The translations under genes were made by a program, and so were the position numbers. The notes under the pieces are model-generated. The model was not told where the DNA came from and did no database searches. It saw only the letters and a list, made by a program, of their open reading frames with translations. Positions 27,601 through 36,529 of a stretch of 59,540 nt of DNA are shown in pieces. Origin of the DNA: Ruminiclostridium cellobioparum DSM 1351 = ATCC 15832 (lineage in GTDB: Bacteria > Bacillota > Clostridia > Acetivibrionales > DSM-1351); NCBI RefSeq assembly GCF_000621505.1, contig NZ_KK211297.1, forward strand, positions 1 to 59,540, read 5' to 3'. How positions within the stretch are numbered: position 1 is the first letter of the stretch; each line of letters starts with the position of its first letter.

Positions 27601-30600
27601 TTCCCAACGCGAAAGATAATTACCATCAGTTGCGTTACTAACAGGGTAACCACTCTTTACAGTACTTGCCGTAGTATTTGAGTTAAGTGCAATATTTTGT
27701 GAAGTACGGACTTTAATATTTGCACTTACATCTTCCTCCGTTCCAAGAACCTTAGCTGTAAGATCCGCTGTTCCTATGTCCTGAGCCTGCAATTCCCCTG
27801 TTAAAGGATTCACTGTGGCAATATCCTTATTTGAAATGGTATAGTATATTTCACCGGTTGCATTCATTGGTGCCAGTTTGACGGTTGGGGCCAAATTATA
27901 GTTCATAACCGCTTCAAACTGCTTGTCCTTAAACCGGATCTTATTAATGGGTGCAATTTCATGGACATATGACAAGCTGAGATCAGAAATAGCAATCGAA
28001 TCAGCTCCACCGCTTATTGTAATCAGCAGATAGTCCGTCCCCTCCTCTAAAGAAGGAATGCTGTAAACCACTTTATCGTAGTCTCCGGAATCACCATCGG
28101 AAGTCTCTACGGGAGTAACAGGTGTAAAGCTTTCCCCATCTTTGGAAGATTCAATCGAAACAGCACCGCCATTTACTTTGGAAATAAAAGCAGTTAGCTT
28201 TGCATTTTGTATATTGGTATAACTATAAAGCATAGTTGCATTTTCAGAGCCGCTTTTTATCAGAATATCCTTATCGCCCCCGAATTTAACCCCATCTCCC
28301 GTTATATAGGCGGCACCGCCTTTTACCTCATATGCTCTGGAATCATCCAGCATGGTATCCATTACGTTACGGTCAGAAGTCCATGCGTAATCTATAACCA
28401 GATTTGAAAGCTGAGGCGCCCAAATCTTGGTATTATTCGAGACGGCAATCTTAATAAACTTTATGGAACTATCCAATTCCGCTGAATTGGTATATACAAC
28501 CTTACTCCACTTATCTTTAGTTACAGTTCCGTTTTTTTCTGCAGGAATGAGAACCCAGTTCTTGTTATCTGCTGAACCATAGAAATTAAGTATGGTATTA
28601 TCATCTGCATTAGCCAAACCATAATCATATGTAGTCAGTACAATTTTTTTAGGTGAAGGAACATAATAGGTTAAATATTCCTCTCTCCTTGGGTTGGTTT
28701 TATCAGCATCATTTCTCTTAAGTCTGGTGGTATCTCCATTATAATAAGTATCTGCATTTGAAGAGTCGAATGCCCATCCTCCGGAATAACTGACTGTCTT
28801 AGAGAAGTTTTCAAACTCATCGTTCAAGGTGCGTGTATTTCCGATTGCAAAAGATTTTTCTTGCGATAGAACGCCTTCACCTGAATCATTAATAGCTTTA
28901 ACTGCAAAATAATATGTTGTATTTGAATTTAATCCTTTGATTTGCGCAGTTGTTTCAGAGGTAACAAGTGATTCGGTATACTTTCCGCCTTCGGTACCGT
29001 AAACCAGCTTATACCCTGTTGCCCGCAATGCTTTTGCAAATTCAAGGCTTAATGTATCATCACTTAATGACATATTGGAAATTGCCGTTTCTCCCGGCAC
29101 CTCAAGCTTTTTAAAAGAAAACTCAGCTTCGATCGGATTTCCGACAGAATTATTGACATCTATCTGAAGTCTGATTGTAGGAGAAGTTTGAATAACTTTA
29201 ATACGGTCATCCCCAGTAATAATCGAGGTAGCTGCCCGGTTAATATCCACGGTAATTGGGCCTGAATTCCTCTTTGTGGTGTCTGACAGAGCAAAGTTGA
29301 GCTTGTTATCATCTTCTTTTATCATAATAGAAGATGCTTTATCAACTGAAAGATAATCTTGTACACCCATTGCATCGATGGATTGATCACCATCTTTCCA
29401 GAAATTAGCGCCAAGGGTATGGAGGGTTTTTTCATATACGGCATGTACATCATTATCCTGACGAATTATTTCGGTATCACTGGAACTTGCATAGTTTTCA
29501 ACCTGCGCTTCGGTCTTTCCGGGCAACAGAACATATGCATAGCTGTCATTTACCGGCTTTGAACCATGATCAATCCACATCGTAAGGTAATTGGCTGATT
29601 GAACACTGTCATCAACATTATAAGAACCCAGGTCGGTCCACTTTCCCGTACGGGTTTCACGGACTGCGCCGATTCTGGTCTCCTTCGGAAAATAAACACC
29701 AATATTGGAGCCTTTGACATTTCCTTCTATCAATGCCCACCTGGCATTATCGATTTTGCCATTCCACCCAAGTACGTCGGGCTGTCTTTCCCCATTGACG
29801 ATCAGAGCGTTATCACCAGTGATATAATGGTTGTCAATGGTCGTTTCCACATTTTTATCCTGTGCGGAAGTAATGTCTGTGCCTAAAGCCACAACCTCGT
29901 CATCAAACATGAACCACGATTTTTTTGCACTCACTTTTGTGCTGCCGGATGAAATTTCCAGACCGGCAGTGCTGTAAGTACCGTTAAGAGTTGTGCTTCC
30001 CGCAAAGGCGTTTGAATTTGTATGGCTGCCCACAGTGGTACCGTTAACGGCAGTTACGCCGGGAAGGCGATACCAGTTAAGCGTTGGTTTTTGATAGGTG
30101 AACTGTCCGACATCACGCGTGTAAATATAAGTCTCACCAAGACCTGTGTACCAGCCCTTCGTATTACTGTCACCCACCTCATAGGTTGTGATATCCCTGC
30201 TGTACATGGAAAGCCCAAAAGTGAACTTATCTGTAGTATGAACCGTTCTTACACCTTTTCCAAAGGTATAGCTTTTTCCTGCATTCGAAACCGGTTTGAT
30301 TGAATCATCCTTAAGGATCTCCAGTGTTTTGGAGAGATTATATACGGGGAACATATACCATGCAACACCGGCACCTTCATTCAAAGTGTGTATTGCATTT
30401 TCATTATTCATCCATTCCTTTATCATTCCCTTAAGTCTCTTCCCCTCATTCTCAGATACCGATTCTGAGAACAGCAGCACATCAAGGCTGATGGTAATGC
30501 CTGCATAGGCATCGGTAGTGTCCGTACGGGTGATTTCACGTCCCCTTACCATATCCATGAATACACCATTATACATAAAAGGTATATAGCTTTTTTCCAC

Positions 30601-31527
30601 AATGGTACTCATATTATCTCTTTCGGGACCGGTAATTTCCCATGGAGAATTATCAAGCATATAAATGAAATGGCTGATATCCGAAAATGCTTCCTTGCCA
30701 TAGCCGCCATTATAAACAACATTTCCATGCTGCATGAATGTGCCGTCCTCATAATAGCCGTCACCGCTTTTAACATATCCCATGTAGGAGGGAACATCAT
30801 TTTTTACATATGTAAGAGTTGCACTGTCTTTAAGAAGAATAGCCGAATACATACGGACACGGTCTCTCCACAGAGCATTTGCACCCACATACATATAAGA
30901 ATCTCCTCCTGTTTTAGTCGTAGCCTTAAGAGCCGTTGCTGCATAAGCCTGAATCTGGTCTGCCGGCAGATAATCATACATAAGCAGAATTGTCTCAAGA
31001 AGATAAATGGGTCCGCCTATCTCCCAGGTAAACCAATTCCCATAAGCATTAGTATCTACTCCTACTTTATAATGATTTTTATAAATATAATCAAGTCCAC
31101 GGAGTATCTCAACTTTCAACTTTTCATTCTGATAAAGTTCACAGCCTTTGGTCTGAAAAGCTAAAGCCATAAACTTAAGACTTCGGATAGAAAACTGGGT
31201 ATTATTCGAATCACTGTATGCAGAACCGCGATTACCAAGTATATATTCTTTCCAAAGGTAATCATTTGCCCCCCAACCCGGTGTAGGACTGGGATTGATC
31301 CTGTCAAGGAGATCCTGTGCTACATTATTTATAGCGTGAAGCAGCTCCTGCATATCCGGGTCCTTAGGATCATAATCTCCACCCATGGCTATATACTGCC
31401 ATTTTTCCCGCAGTTTATCAAAATCATCGGCTGTTTCCCCTTGTGCAAAAACAATCATATTGCTCAGAACCATGGTCAGCATCATTACAAGAGCTAAAAT
31501 AAAACTCAACGTCCGTTTTAGTTTCAT
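24664..31527 (-). CDS. Giant SLH-anchored polysaccharide lyase family 8 protein
   Basis: About 2287 residues, secreted. After a signal peptide (LKRTLSFILALVMMLTMVLS), residues 40-810 form a full PL8 lyase (hyaluronate/chondroitin/xanthan lyase family). The catalytic Asn lies in GNWFTWEIGGP. His and Tyr are nine apart in QHGNVVYNGGYG, exactly as in streptococcal hyaluronate lyase, and the Arg motif is MVRGREITR. Then follow an Fn3 module (815-900), a beta-rich region (905-1185), a bacterial Ig-like module, two discoidin F5/8C sugar-binding modules (about 1275-1400 and 1410-1540), more Ig-like modules with a small helical segment (about 1765-1825), a Gly/Ser linker, and three SLH repeats at the end for cell-wall anchoring. 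The start at 31527 follows AAAGGAG at good spacing. It lies downstream of the sugar importer but behind that operon's terminator. Confidence 0.93.
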   Translation of the reverse strand: MKLKRTLSFILALVMMLTMVLSNMIVFAQGETADDFDKLREKWQYIAMGGDYDPKDPDMQELLHAINNVAQDLLDRINPSPTPGWGANDYLWKEYILGNRGSAYSDSNNTQFSIRSLKFMALAFQTKGCELYQNEKLKVEILRGLDYIYKNHYKVGVDTNAYGNWFTWEIGGPIYLLETILLMYDYLPADQIQAYAATALKATTKTGGDSYMYVGANALWRDRVRMYSAILLKDSATLTYVKNDVPSYMGYVKSGDGYYEDGTFMQHGNVVYNGGYGKEAFSDISHFIYMLDNSPWEITGPERDNMSTIVEKSYIPFMYNGVFMDMVRGREITRTDTTDAYAGITISLDVLLFSESVSENEGKRLKGMIKEWMNNENAIHTLNEGAGVAWYMFPVYNLSKTLEILKDDSIKPVSNAGKSYTFGKGVRTVHTTDKFTFGLSMYSRDITTYEVGDSNTKGWYTGLGETYIYTRDVGQFTYQKPTLNWYRLPGVTAVNGTTVGSHTNSNAFAGSTTLNGTYSTAGLEISSGSTKVSAKKSWFMFDDEVVALGTDITSAQDKNVETTIDNHYITGDNALIVNGERQPDVLGWNGKIDNARWALIEGNVKGSNIGVYFPKETRIGAVRETRTGKWTDLGSYNVDDSVQSANYLTMWIDHGSKPVNDSYAYVLLPGKTEAQVENYASSSDTEIIRQDNDVHAVYEKTLHTLGANFWKDGDQSIDAMGVQDYLSVDKASSIMIKEDDNKLNFALSDTTKRNSGPITVDINRAATSIITGDDRIKVIQTSPTIRLQIDVNNSVGNPIEAEFSFKKLEVPGETAISNMSLSDDTLSLEFAKALRATGYKLVYGTEGGKYTESLVTSETTAQIKGLNSNTTYYFAVKAINDSGEGVLSQEKSFAIGNTRTLNDEFENFSKTVSYSGGWAFDSSNADTYYNGDTTRLKRNDADKTNPRREEYLTYYVPSPKKIVLTTYDYGLANADDNTILNFYGSADNKNWVLIPAEKNGTVTKDKWSKVVYTNSAELDSSIKFIKIAVSNNTKIWAPQLSNLVIDYAWTSDRNVMDTMLDDSRAYEVKGGAAYITGDGVKFGGDKDILIKSGSENATMLYSYTNIQNAKLTAFISKVNGGAVSIESSKDGESFTPVTPVETSDGDSGDYDKVVYSIPSLEEGTDYLLITISGGADSIAISDLSLSYVHEIAPINKIRFKDKQFEAVMNYNLAPTVKLAPMNATGEIYYTISNKDIATVNPLTGELQAQDIGTADLTAKVLGTEEDVSANIKVRTSQNIALNSNTTASTVKSGYPVSNATDGNYLSRWESNVGPAQWLQVDLGFPKEFEAIELNWQQYATNYVIQGSLNGTDWVDLYTETNGKGGNVWTEFDGVKEYRYVRLIGTQASAAYSLYEFRVISFKPQSIVLQNLAIGKTATTSGNDSSNSDPKAAIDGDTSTRWASARTDDQWYSIDLGVPCNIYQINLNWEAAYGKEYNIQVYNDSNTVTNVVSETNGSAGWKKYSIDQPVQGRYVRMQGIKRGTTYGYSLYEFEVYGTLEQTTVSAISFASDKLTVLRNHKKTAAVITDPPYINEGSISFVSSNPEIAMVSNKGVVTGVTTGSAIITAFAAADNNVNASCEVTVTDYNGAPIPVSSLEVQGGAAIMEKGTTAQFDASITPDDATIKNIHWTSSDESVLLVTNGGLIRAIGVGTAIVRAVSVANPDFVFEQEIRVIDAEVETVKALINAIGTVTLNSKGDIDAARDAYNKLNDDQKALVDNYEVLTAAETQYEQLVEAADRVNSVTISTLSMYMAVGDSGQLTATVSPSSAVNKNVTWSSSNSNVAAVDANGMVTAVGAGTAVITVTTEDGGKTATCSVTVRSGQSDGGNNPGGGNTGGSNSGGGSSSGTTVTTQPAATPPATPIENTPGTIQASVPVVNSAGVAITTIDAEALNKALKATDKVKINVPKAEGASAYETNIPAAAVMSENASKKIEITTELGKVTVPGNMLTRSDAAGAQSVSLITAKTDTGVLDTAVKSQIGKRPAVELKVNINGSSMAWNNPEAPVIMEIPYTPTAAELADPEHIVVWYIDGEGKASAVPTGRYDSETGNVTFKTTHSGSYAVAYVRKSFTDIGEYSWAGRAIEVMASKGVINGTSETTFNPSAHIRRADFIVLLVKALGLSAKTQDNFADVSPGAYYAEALATAKALGITAGVGNNNFNPNAKISREDMMVLAARAMDKAGKPLADASDSELKGYSDSAQISGYALKDVAALIKAEIIKGSGNTINPKRTATRAEAAVIIYNLYNR

Positions 31528-31656
31528 AACTACTCCTTTCATAAAATATTTTCAAGTGAAAAAATTAGTTTACATTTTTGCAATGTTTGATGGGATGGTA
31601 CAGACTACTGCTTTAGATGTACAGATTTAAGAATAATTAAAAAAATTTTGAAAGGA

Positions 31657-31710
31657 ATAAAAGGATTATAGGTAATTTTTTTGATTAAAAAAATTACCTA
31701 ATCCTTTTAT
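31657..31710 (-). terminator. Terminator after the sugar-importer operon
   Basis: Very long near-perfect hairpin (arms about 24 bases: 31657-31682 and 31687-31710) with A/T-rich ends, directly after the substrate-binding protein gene. It separates the importer operon from the PL8 gene. Confidence 0.85.
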
Positions 31711-31724
31711 TACATTTATTTTAA

Positions 31725-32711
31725 TTATTTAACATCGGCTTTAGTGATTACAGAAACACCGGTATCAGTTACAGCTCCGCCCAGGCTCTTACCCTGGAGA
31801 GCATCTACTGCTGCTTTAACTCCCTTTTCGCCCATTACGTCGGGATTTTGAGCCATAGTTGCCAGTATGAATCCATCTTTTATTAATGAAAGGATGGTAT
31901 CAGATTTGTCAAAACCTACACCGATTACTTCTCCGCCTGCTTCCTGTATAGCATTGCCGGCACCTACCGTAGAACCTTCATTTGCGCCGAAGATACCAAC
32001 AACTCCTGATGTTATGTAATTAGCCGCAATGTCTTTTGACTTGGCTGCATCTCCTTCACCATACTGAGTTGCAAGAATTTCAAAATTTGATCCTTCAAAA
32101 GCTGAACGGAAGCCTGTTTCGCGAGCTACACAAGATGCTGTTGCTGCGTTAACATTTATAATACCGATTTTTCCGGAAGTCTTACCTGCGGCTTCCAAAG
32201 CTTTTTTCATCTGTTCGCCGGCAGTTTTTCCGGCTGCTGTGTTGTCTGTGGCAAATGTTGCTTCGCCATCGAATTTTGCTGCAGAGTCAACATATACAAT
32301 TTTAACACCTGCGGCCTGTGCTTCTTTTAAAGCTGCTGTAACCGCATCCGGACCATTTGCTGCCAGAAGAATGGCATCAGCCTTATCTGCTACCGCGTTA
32401 TTAATGCATTCGATTTGCTTTGCATCATCTTTAACATCTGGTGCCGACCACTTGTAATCCACATTTCCGAGCTCGGCTGCTGCTTTTTTAGCTCCGGCAT
32501 CAACGTTAACCCAATATTGATCCATTTGGTCCATTGTGATTAAGTACACTTTGAATTTCTTATCTGCCGCCGGTGCTGACGTTGATGCACCTGATGCTGA
32601 AACTCCTGATGCCGATGTGTCGGCAGCTTTATCCGACGAGCCTCCGCATCCTGCCAGCATTGTTCCTACCATTGCTGCACATAACAGTGCGCCAAGTAAC
32701 CTTTTTTTCAT
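31725..32711 (-). CDS. Sugar ABC transporter substrate-binding lipoprotein, RbsB-like
   Basis: 328 residues. The N-terminal lipoprotein signal ends in MVGTMLAGCGGSS, with the lipobox Cys, followed by a Ser/Ala/Thr-rich spacer. The mature part is a type I periplasmic-binding fold like RbsB (KVYLITMDQMDQYWVNVDAGAKKAA, IGIINVNAATASC, GEVIGVGFDKSDTILSLIKDG). It captures a sugar outside the membrane and delivers it to the permease. It is the last gene of the importer operon. The ligand is not readable from sequence; context suggests a monosaccharide or small saccharide from plant or glycosaminoglycan-like polymers. Confidence 0.93.
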   Translation of the reverse strand: MKKRLLGALLCAAMVGTMLAGCGGSSDKAADTSASGVSASGASTSAPAADKKFKVYLITMDQMDQYWVNVDAGAKKAAAELGNVDYKWSAPDVKDDAKQIECINNAVADKADAILLAANGPDAVTAALKEAQAAGVKIVYVDSAAKFDGEATFATDNTAAGKTAGEQMKKALEAAGKTSGKIGIINVNAATASCVARETGFRSAFEGSNFEILATQYGEGDAAKSKDIAANYITSGVVGIFGANEGSTVGAGNAIQEAGGEVIGVGFDKSDTILSLIKDGFILATMAQNPDVMGEKGVKAAVDALQGKSLGGAVTDTGVSVITKADVK

Positions 32712-32753
32712 TTCTAGCCCTCCTTTAAAATTATAAAAACATTATTCTATGAA

Positions 32754-33788
32754 TTAAGCTTTTAGCTTAAATCCAACCTTACCGCTGCTTTCATTTTTCC
32801 TTTTAGGCTTTCCGGAACGGACCACCACATCAAGCAATACCGAGACAACTACGATAATACCGATTACAATATTCCTGATAGCCACCGGTGCTCCGGCAAA
32901 TTGCAAACCATTCTGCAAAACACCCCATATGGCGGCACCGATTATTGTTCCAAGCAGAATACCCTGTCCGCCAAGTGTACTGACTCCGCCTATTACTGAT
33001 GCGGCAACTGCGTACATTTCGTACATATTCCCCGCATCCATAGTCCCCATACCGGATGTAGCACAAATAATCAAACCGACTACCGCTGCACAAAATGAAC
33101 TTACCAGATAAGCCTTTACCGTAGTTCCTACTATGCTGACACCGGATAATTTTGATGCTTCAATGTTGCTGCCGACGGCATATATGTGACGGCCGGTACG
33201 CGTTCTGCTAAGCAAAAAGTTAAATACCGCCCATAGAATGATAGCAATCCAGATTGTGTTGTAAAGACCAAGGGTTTTACCATAATAAAATATATCACGG
33301 AAAGTTTTTGCTCCCTCTCCAATGGAGTCGGTATTGTAGTTGTTATTTACAATCTGAGCTATACCCCTTGAAATTGTCATGGTACCCAAGGTTGCAATAA
33401 ACGGTGGCAATTTACATTTTGCAACCAGCTCACCATTAATAAAGCCCACAGACAAACAGCAAAGTATTGTGATCACTACGGCCACCCAGGGATTTACCCC
33501 CTTGGTCATCAAGGTAGCTGAAATCATACAGCTCATACCGACAACAGATCCTATTGACAAGTCGATATTTCCTGTAATAAGTACGAAGGATTGACCAATT
33601 CCTATCAAAACAATGGGAGCAATTTGCCTTAATAAGTTGCCTATGTTTTTTGAGGATGCAAAAGTAGGATTTAAAAAGCCAAAAACGATAAAAAGCACCG
33701 CTAATCCCACTGTTACTGTCAGTACCTGTCCCATACCTCTTATGGACATAATTTTCTTGAAATAACTTTGTTTTAATTCCCTTCCCAT
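32754..33788 (-). CDS. Sugar ABC transporter permease, RbsC-like
   Basis: About 344 residues with 8-10 membrane segments of the BPD_transp_2 (ribose/galactose) family. Typical stretches are LIGIGQSFVLITGNIDLSIGS and LSRTRTGRHIYAVGSNIEAS, the latter being the conserved cytoplasmic EAA-like loop of RbsC. It forms the membrane channel with the RbsA-like ATPase upstream and the RbsB-like lipoprotein downstream. I chose the ATG at 33788 because GGAGATGG lies just before it; the longer in-frame start at 33809 lacks such a site. Confidence 0.93.
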   Translation of the reverse strand: MGRELKQSYFKKIMSIRGMGQVLTVTVGLAVLFIVFGFLNPTFASSKNIGNLLRQIAPIVLIGIGQSFVLITGNIDLSIGSVVGMSCMISATLMTKGVNPWVAVVITILCCLSVGFINGELVAKCKLPPFIATLGTMTISRGIAQIVNNNYNTDSIGEGAKTFRDIFYYGKTLGLYNTIWIAIILWAVFNFLLSRTRTGRHIYAVGSNIEASKLSGVSIVGTTVKAYLVSSFCAAVVGLIICATSGMGTMDAGNMYEMYAVAASVIGGVSTLGGQGILLGTIIGAAIWGVLQNGLQFAGAPVAIRNIVIGIIVVVSVLLDVVVRSGKPKRKNESSGKVGFKLKA

Positions 33789-33815
33789 TTTCCCATCTCC
33801 TCTGAGCACTATTAT

Positions 33816-35330
33816 TTAAGCCTTAACAGCATCAATTTTTTTATCAAATTTAGTTGCATATATTAGAATTGAATCTTGTGTAGCTTCATTTGTGGGCATT
33901 TCGCCTGTTACCTTTCCGTCGCACATTACAATGATTCTATCTGAAATCCCCATAACTTCCGGCATTTCAGACGAGACAAACAATACGCCGATTCCCTGCT
34001 CCTTCAGTTCATTCATCAAGTTATATATTTCTACTTTTGCAGCAACATCAATACCTCTGGTAGGCTCATCAAATATTACAACCCGGGAATTTCTTGCGAG
34101 CCACTTTGCAACTACTACTTTTTGCTGATTTCCGCCTGAAAGACTGCCGGCATCAACTTCAGTCGTCGGAAGTTTGATTTTTAAATCGCTGACTGCTTTC
34201 TCCGACATGCTTTTTTCTTTTTTTCTGTCTACAATGCTCAGTGCATTACATAAGATATCTAAATTGGGGAGACTTATATTATCCCTGACGCTGAGTTTTG
34301 TACACAAACCATCTTTTTTCCTGTCTTCAGGCGCAAGGACGATACCCGCCTGAATAGCATCCAGTGGTTTATTTATTGTAATTGTTTTGCCATCCAGGAT
34401 AATCTCACCGGATTCCTTCGGGTCTATGCCGAAAATTGCCCTCGTGGTTTCTGTTCTGCCGGCTCCCATCAATCCTGCGATTCCTACAATTTCACCTTCA
34501 TACAGGTCAAAATTTATATTTCTCACCATTTTACCCGCATTCAGATTTTTAACCTCAAGGATTTTTTTGCCTTTTTTGCATTGTACCCTGGGGAATTTCT
34601 CTTTTATTTCACGTCCAACCATATTAGCGATAATCTCTTCAAGGGTCGTAGAGGCATAATCCATACTTTTAATAAATTGTCCGTCCCGCAAAATGGTAAC
34701 TCTGTCTACAATATGTTCCAGTTCTTCAAGGCGGTGAGAAATATATACAATTCCGCAGCCTTCCGATCTTATTTTCCTGATAATCAAAAATAAATCATCT
34801 ATCTCTTTAGAGGTGAGCGCACTGGTGGGCTCATCCATAATCAGCACTTTCGCATTTGTTGAAAGTGCTTTTGCAATTTCCACCATTTGCTGTTTTGATA
34901 CTGCCAGATCTCCAACTATTGTGTCGGGACTGATATCAATATTTAAATTGTCCAATACTTTTTTGGCCTGTCTTTCCATTTCCCTGTTAGACAAAACTCC
35001 TGATTTTGTTATTTCTCTTCCAAGAAAAATGTTCTCTGCAACCGACAGGTGTGCGCACATATTTAACTCCTGGTGAATAATGGCAACACCTAATTCCTGT
35101 GCCTTCTTCGGATTCATTTCATCTATTTCACGTCCAAAGATTTTCATGGTACCTGAGTCTTTTATGTAAACACCGCTGAGAATTTTCATCAAGGTTGACT
35201 TTCCGGCCCCGTTTTCACCAAGTAATGCAAGTATTTCGCCCGCTTTCAGATTAAAGCTTACATTATCAAGAGCTAAAACGCCTGGAAACCTTTTAGATAC
35301 TCCGCTTAATTCAACGATATAATCATCCAT
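33816..35330 (-). CDS. Sugar ABC transporter ATP-binding protein, RbsA/MglA-like
   Basis: About 504 residues with two fused ABC domains. The first has Walker A GENGAGKST, signature VSKQQMVEIAKALS and Walker B VLIMDEPTSAL. The second has the usual family-type degenerate Walker A GLMGAGRTE, signature LSGGNQQKV and Walker B VVIFDEPTRGID. This pattern is typical of ribose/galactose/xylose importers. The ATG at 35330 follows AAGGTG and begins the conserved ELSGVSKRFPGVLALDNVSF; a longer in-frame ATG at 35453 would run into the promoter element. First gene of the importer operon. Confidence 0.94.
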   Translation of the reverse strand: MDDYIVELSGVSKRFPGVLALDNVSFNLKAGEILALLGENGAGKSTLMKILSGVYIKDSGTMKIFGREIDEMNPKKAQELGVAIIHQELNMCAHLSVAENIFLGREITKSGVLSNREMERQAKKVLDNLNIDISPDTIVGDLAVSKQQMVEIAKALSTNAKVLIMDEPTSALTSKEIDDLFLIIRKIRSEGCGIVYISHRLEELEHIVDRVTILRDGQFIKSMDYASTTLEEIIANMVGREIKEKFPRVQCKKGKKILEVKNLNAGKMVRNINFDLYEGEIVGIAGLMGAGRTETTRAIFGIDPKESGEIILDGKTITINKPLDAIQAGIVLAPEDRKKDGLCTKLSVRDNISLPNLDILCNALSIVDRKKEKSMSEKAVSDLKIKLPTTEVDAGSLSGGNQQKVVVAKWLARNSRVVIFDEPTRGIDVAAKVEIYNLMNELKEQGIGVLFVSSEMPEVMGISDRIIVMCDGKVTGEMPTNEATQDSILIYATKFDKKIDAVKA

Positions 35331-35380
35331 CTGTTTCACCTTTCTTATCTGTTTCAGAAATGCCTTTTTTGATATGAAAT

Positions 35381-35470
35381 GTTGTTTACAGGATGAGTAT
35401 AACACCCCTGACAATGTAATTGTAGGGGCGTTTGTTTGGAATAGGTGGGGCATTCTTTGGGTATTGACCG
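35381..35470 (-). promoter_or_regulatory. Duplicated 90-bp promoter element, copy A (importer operon)
   Basis: Identical at 75 of 90 positions, without gaps, to 40575-40664. It holds a TATACT -10 on the minus strand (35396-35401), 66 bases from the importer's start codon. An inverted repeat AACACCCCT-N14-AGGGGCGTT (35401-35432) covers the -35 position. No consensus -35 is present, which fits an activator-dependent promoter. Binding by the YesN-type response regulator encoded next door is an inference. Confidence 0.65.
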
Positions 35471-35504
35471 CCGGTTATAACTTGATTCAATGAATTGATT
35501 TTTA

Positions 35505-36518
35505 TTATTCCTTTATGATAGGTAATGTAATCTCTACATCTGTTCCGACATTTTGAGTAGAATAAATATAAATACCATATTTCTCACCAAATATAAGCTT
35601 GATCCGGTTATTTACATTTATAATTGCTATTCCGCCCTTTTTCTCTTTTTTCGACTCCATATCATCCAGGGAGTTTGTTAAGAGTTTATTATTAAGTTTA
35701 TCCAGAGCTTCTTTTTCAATGCCCATTCCATCATCTGAAATTCTGATAATAAGTCTGTCTGAGGTATAGTCTATATGTATCCTCAAATTACCTTTTCCTA
35801 TCTTCCGTTCAATACCGTGGTAAATGGAATTTTCAACAATGGGCTGTAAAATCAGCTTTGGAAGCTTTAGGTTCAGAATGGACAAATCATCACCATCATC
35901 GTCATACTCTATACTTAAGCTCAATTTATCTCCGAAACGGAATTGCTGAATAATATAATAATTTTCAATATTCGATAATTCATCTTCCAAGGTCACTAAA
36001 TGATCTACATTTGATATGGTGTACCGGAAAAAAGTAGCCAGGGCTTCAGTCATGGATGCAACCCCGTCCATTCCCGCACATAAGGCCTCGCTGCGGATTC
36101 CCTCCAATGTATTATATAAAAAATGGGGATTAATTTGGTTTTGTAAGGCCAGATACTGGGCCTGTTTTTTAGATACGTTCAAAAGTGCGGATTTATCAAG
36201 ACGATCAGATAATAATTCCAGCACCTTGCTTACTGTTTTGCTGATTTTAATATCCTGCTCAAAAAAATCATCTACAAAATATCCTTCAGTATATAATTGC
36301 AATAATTTTTCCATTTGACGGTACCGGAGGTAAACTGATATATACCCTATATAAACTATCAGGAAAAAAGCCAGGACAATCAGGACTAAAACAACTTTAT
36401 AAGAGGGAATGGTAGTGGCAGCAAAACCTATAAGTGCTATTAGCAGGATAATAAACAGCAGTATCATCCATACCCATTTTTTTATGTTATCCAGTAAAAA
36501 ACTTCTATCTTTATTCAT
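35505..36518 (-). CDS. YesM-type sensor histidine kinase
   Basis: 337 residues. Two N-terminal hydrophobic helices (IKKWVWMILLFIILLIALIG and VVLVLIVLAFFLIVYIGYI) have little between them. Then comes the His_kinase domain with the phosphorylated His in QINPHFLYNTLEGIRSEALC and an HATPase domain (LILQPIVENSIYHGIERK, then RISDDGMGIE). There is no large extracellular sensor. Such kinases in Firmicutes control sugar-uptake genes, often by sensing a binding protein. It starts 11 bases after the response regulator, as an operon pair, upstream of the importer it likely controls. Confidence 0.9.
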   Translation of the reverse strand: MNKDRSFLLDNIKKWVWMILLFIILLIALIGFAATTIPSYKVVLVLIVLAFFLIVYIGYISVYLRYRQMEKLLQLYTEGYFVDDFFEQDIKISKTVSKVLELLSDRLDKSALLNVSKKQAQYLALQNQINPHFLYNTLEGIRSEALCAGMDGVASMTEALATFFRYTISNVDHLVTLEDELSNIENYYIIQQFRFGDKLSLSIEYDDDGDDLSILNLKLPKLILQPIVENSIYHGIERKIGKGNLRIHIDYTSDRLIIRISDDGMGIEKEALDKLNNKLLTNSLDDMESKKEKKGGIAIINVNNRIKLIFGEKYGIYIYSTQNVGTDVEITLPIIKE

Positions 36519-36529
36519 ACAGGAACCTT

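Noticed and set aside
35401-35432. CCCCT/AGGGG hairpin considered as a terminator after the kinase gene
   Set aside because: No U-tract follows on the minus strand, and the same hairpin recurs with a -10 box at an equal distance before another gene, which fits a regulatory site better.
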